Assembly (NCBI RefSeq): GCF_000003605.2
Contig: NW_003126883.1
Span: forward strand, 458,097-494,554
Source of the DNA: Saccoglossus kowalevskii
Lineage: Eukaryota > Hemichordata > Enteropneusta > Harrimaniidae
Direction of reading: 5' to 3'
Length of the DNA: 36,458 nt
This document shows positions 35,980 to 36,458 of the stretch, piece after piece. The notes beneath the pieces were generated by a model that was not told the DNA's origin, did not search any database, and was given only the letters and a program-made list of their open reading frames with translations. A program made the position numbers and the translations under genes. Each line of letters opens with the position of its first letter. Within the stretch, counting starts at the first letter, position 1.

Positions 35980-36458
35980 GTAAGCAGTCAGTAACACACA
36001 TTGGTAAACAGGTAAGCAGTCAGTAAAACACATTGGTAAACAGGTAAGCAGTCAGTAACACACATTGGTAAACAGGTAAGCAGTCAGTAACACACAGTGG
36101 TAAACAGGTAAGCAGTCAGTAACACACAATGGTAAACAGGTAAGCAGTCAGTAACACACATTGGTAAACAGGTAAGCAGTCAGTAACACACATTGGTAAA
36201 CAGGTAAGCAGTCAGTAACACACATTGGTAAACAGGTAAGCAGTCAGTAACACACAATGGTAAACAGGTAAGCAGTCAGTAACACACAATGGTAAACAGG
36301 TAAGCAGTCAGTAACACACAATGGTAAACAGGTAAGCAGTCAGTAACACACAATGGTAAACAGGTAAGCAGTCAGTAACACACAATGGTAAACAGGTAAG
36401 CAGTCAGTAACACACAATGGTAAACAGGTAAGCAGTCAGTAACACACAATGGTAAACA
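35953..36458 (+). repeat. 32-bp minisatellite made of the exon 62 end plus its 5' splice site
   Basis: After the exon, 15 head-to-tail copies of a 32-base unit (gtaagcagtcagtaacacac + aatggtaaacag) run to the window end, the last lacking one base. Each copy repeats the final 24 exon bases and then a donor identical to the real one (aaacaggtaagc). Copies differ only at a few bases (attgg, agtgg, aatgg; one taaaacac). Using any later donor adds Val-Ser-Ser-Gln and then a TAA stop, so only the first keeps the frame. The array probably continues beyond the window. Confidence 0.97.

Noticed and set aside
35980-36458. Regular direct repeats resembling a CRISPR array
   Set aside because: Units are contiguous without spacers and derive from the adjacent exon in an animal gene.
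1-36458. IP3 receptor instead of ryanodine receptor
   Set aside because: Two RyR repeats, the calmodulin-binding helix and the S1-S4 sequence match RyR specifically.
1-36458. A separate novel gene or defence-like system within the introns
   Set aside because: No intronic open frame outside repeats shows sensible length, splice support or recognisable domains on either strand.

Overview
The window is animal nuclear DNA. It is AT-rich, with short GT...AG-spliced coding pieces scattered through introns full of minisatellites and small palindromic transposons. Everything coding that I can support belongs to one gene on the + strand: a ryanodine receptor (RyR), the endoplasmic/sarcoplasmic reticulum Ca2+ release channel. 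The window enters the gene in mid-coding sequence and ends just past the exon that encodes S4 and the S4-S5 linker. The N-terminal half and the pore (S5, selectivity filter, S6, C-terminal domain) lie outside. I could place 62 exons that join in frame without a stop into about 2198 codons. They cover, in order: solenoid helices (exons 1-3), RyR repeats 3 and 4 forming the P2 phosphorylation domain (exons 4-10), the bridging solenoid (exons 11-27), the calmodulin-binding helix (exon 28), the core solenoid (exons 29-43), two EF-hands (exons 44-45), the end of the core solenoid with the U-motif (exons 46-49), the auxiliary membrane helix and a variable cytosolic linker (exons 50-55), and S1 to S4 (exons 56-62).

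The exons average about 106 bp. This intron-rich layout fits a slowly evolving invertebrate (hemichordate, cephalochordate, mollusc or similar) rather than an insect or nematode. An acorn worm would be my guess, but nothing here proves it.

Three extra stretches of 30-33 bp (3357-3386, 4664-4696, 11660-11689) have good splice sites, a length divisible by three, the phase their introns require, and no stop. I call them candidate cassette microexons. The first would insert ten residues beside the conserved RRxS phosphorylation site.

The introns hold at least five minisatellites. Two of them, a 43-bp unit after exon 6 and a 32-bp unit after exon 62, are built from the 3' end of the exon plus its 5' splice site, so each copy carries a copied or decayed donor. 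Others are a 57-bp array that passes into a derived 20-bp array (9602-11223), a 48-bp array with higher-order structure (29408-30880) and a degenerate array of about 58 bp (about 35130-35510). A 50-N gap at 11316-11365 is flanked by the same sequence on both sides and looks like an unmerged contig overlap. Four or five small palindromic elements (MITE-like) sit in other introns. I see no RNA gene, CRISPR array, bacterial feature or second protein-coding gene.
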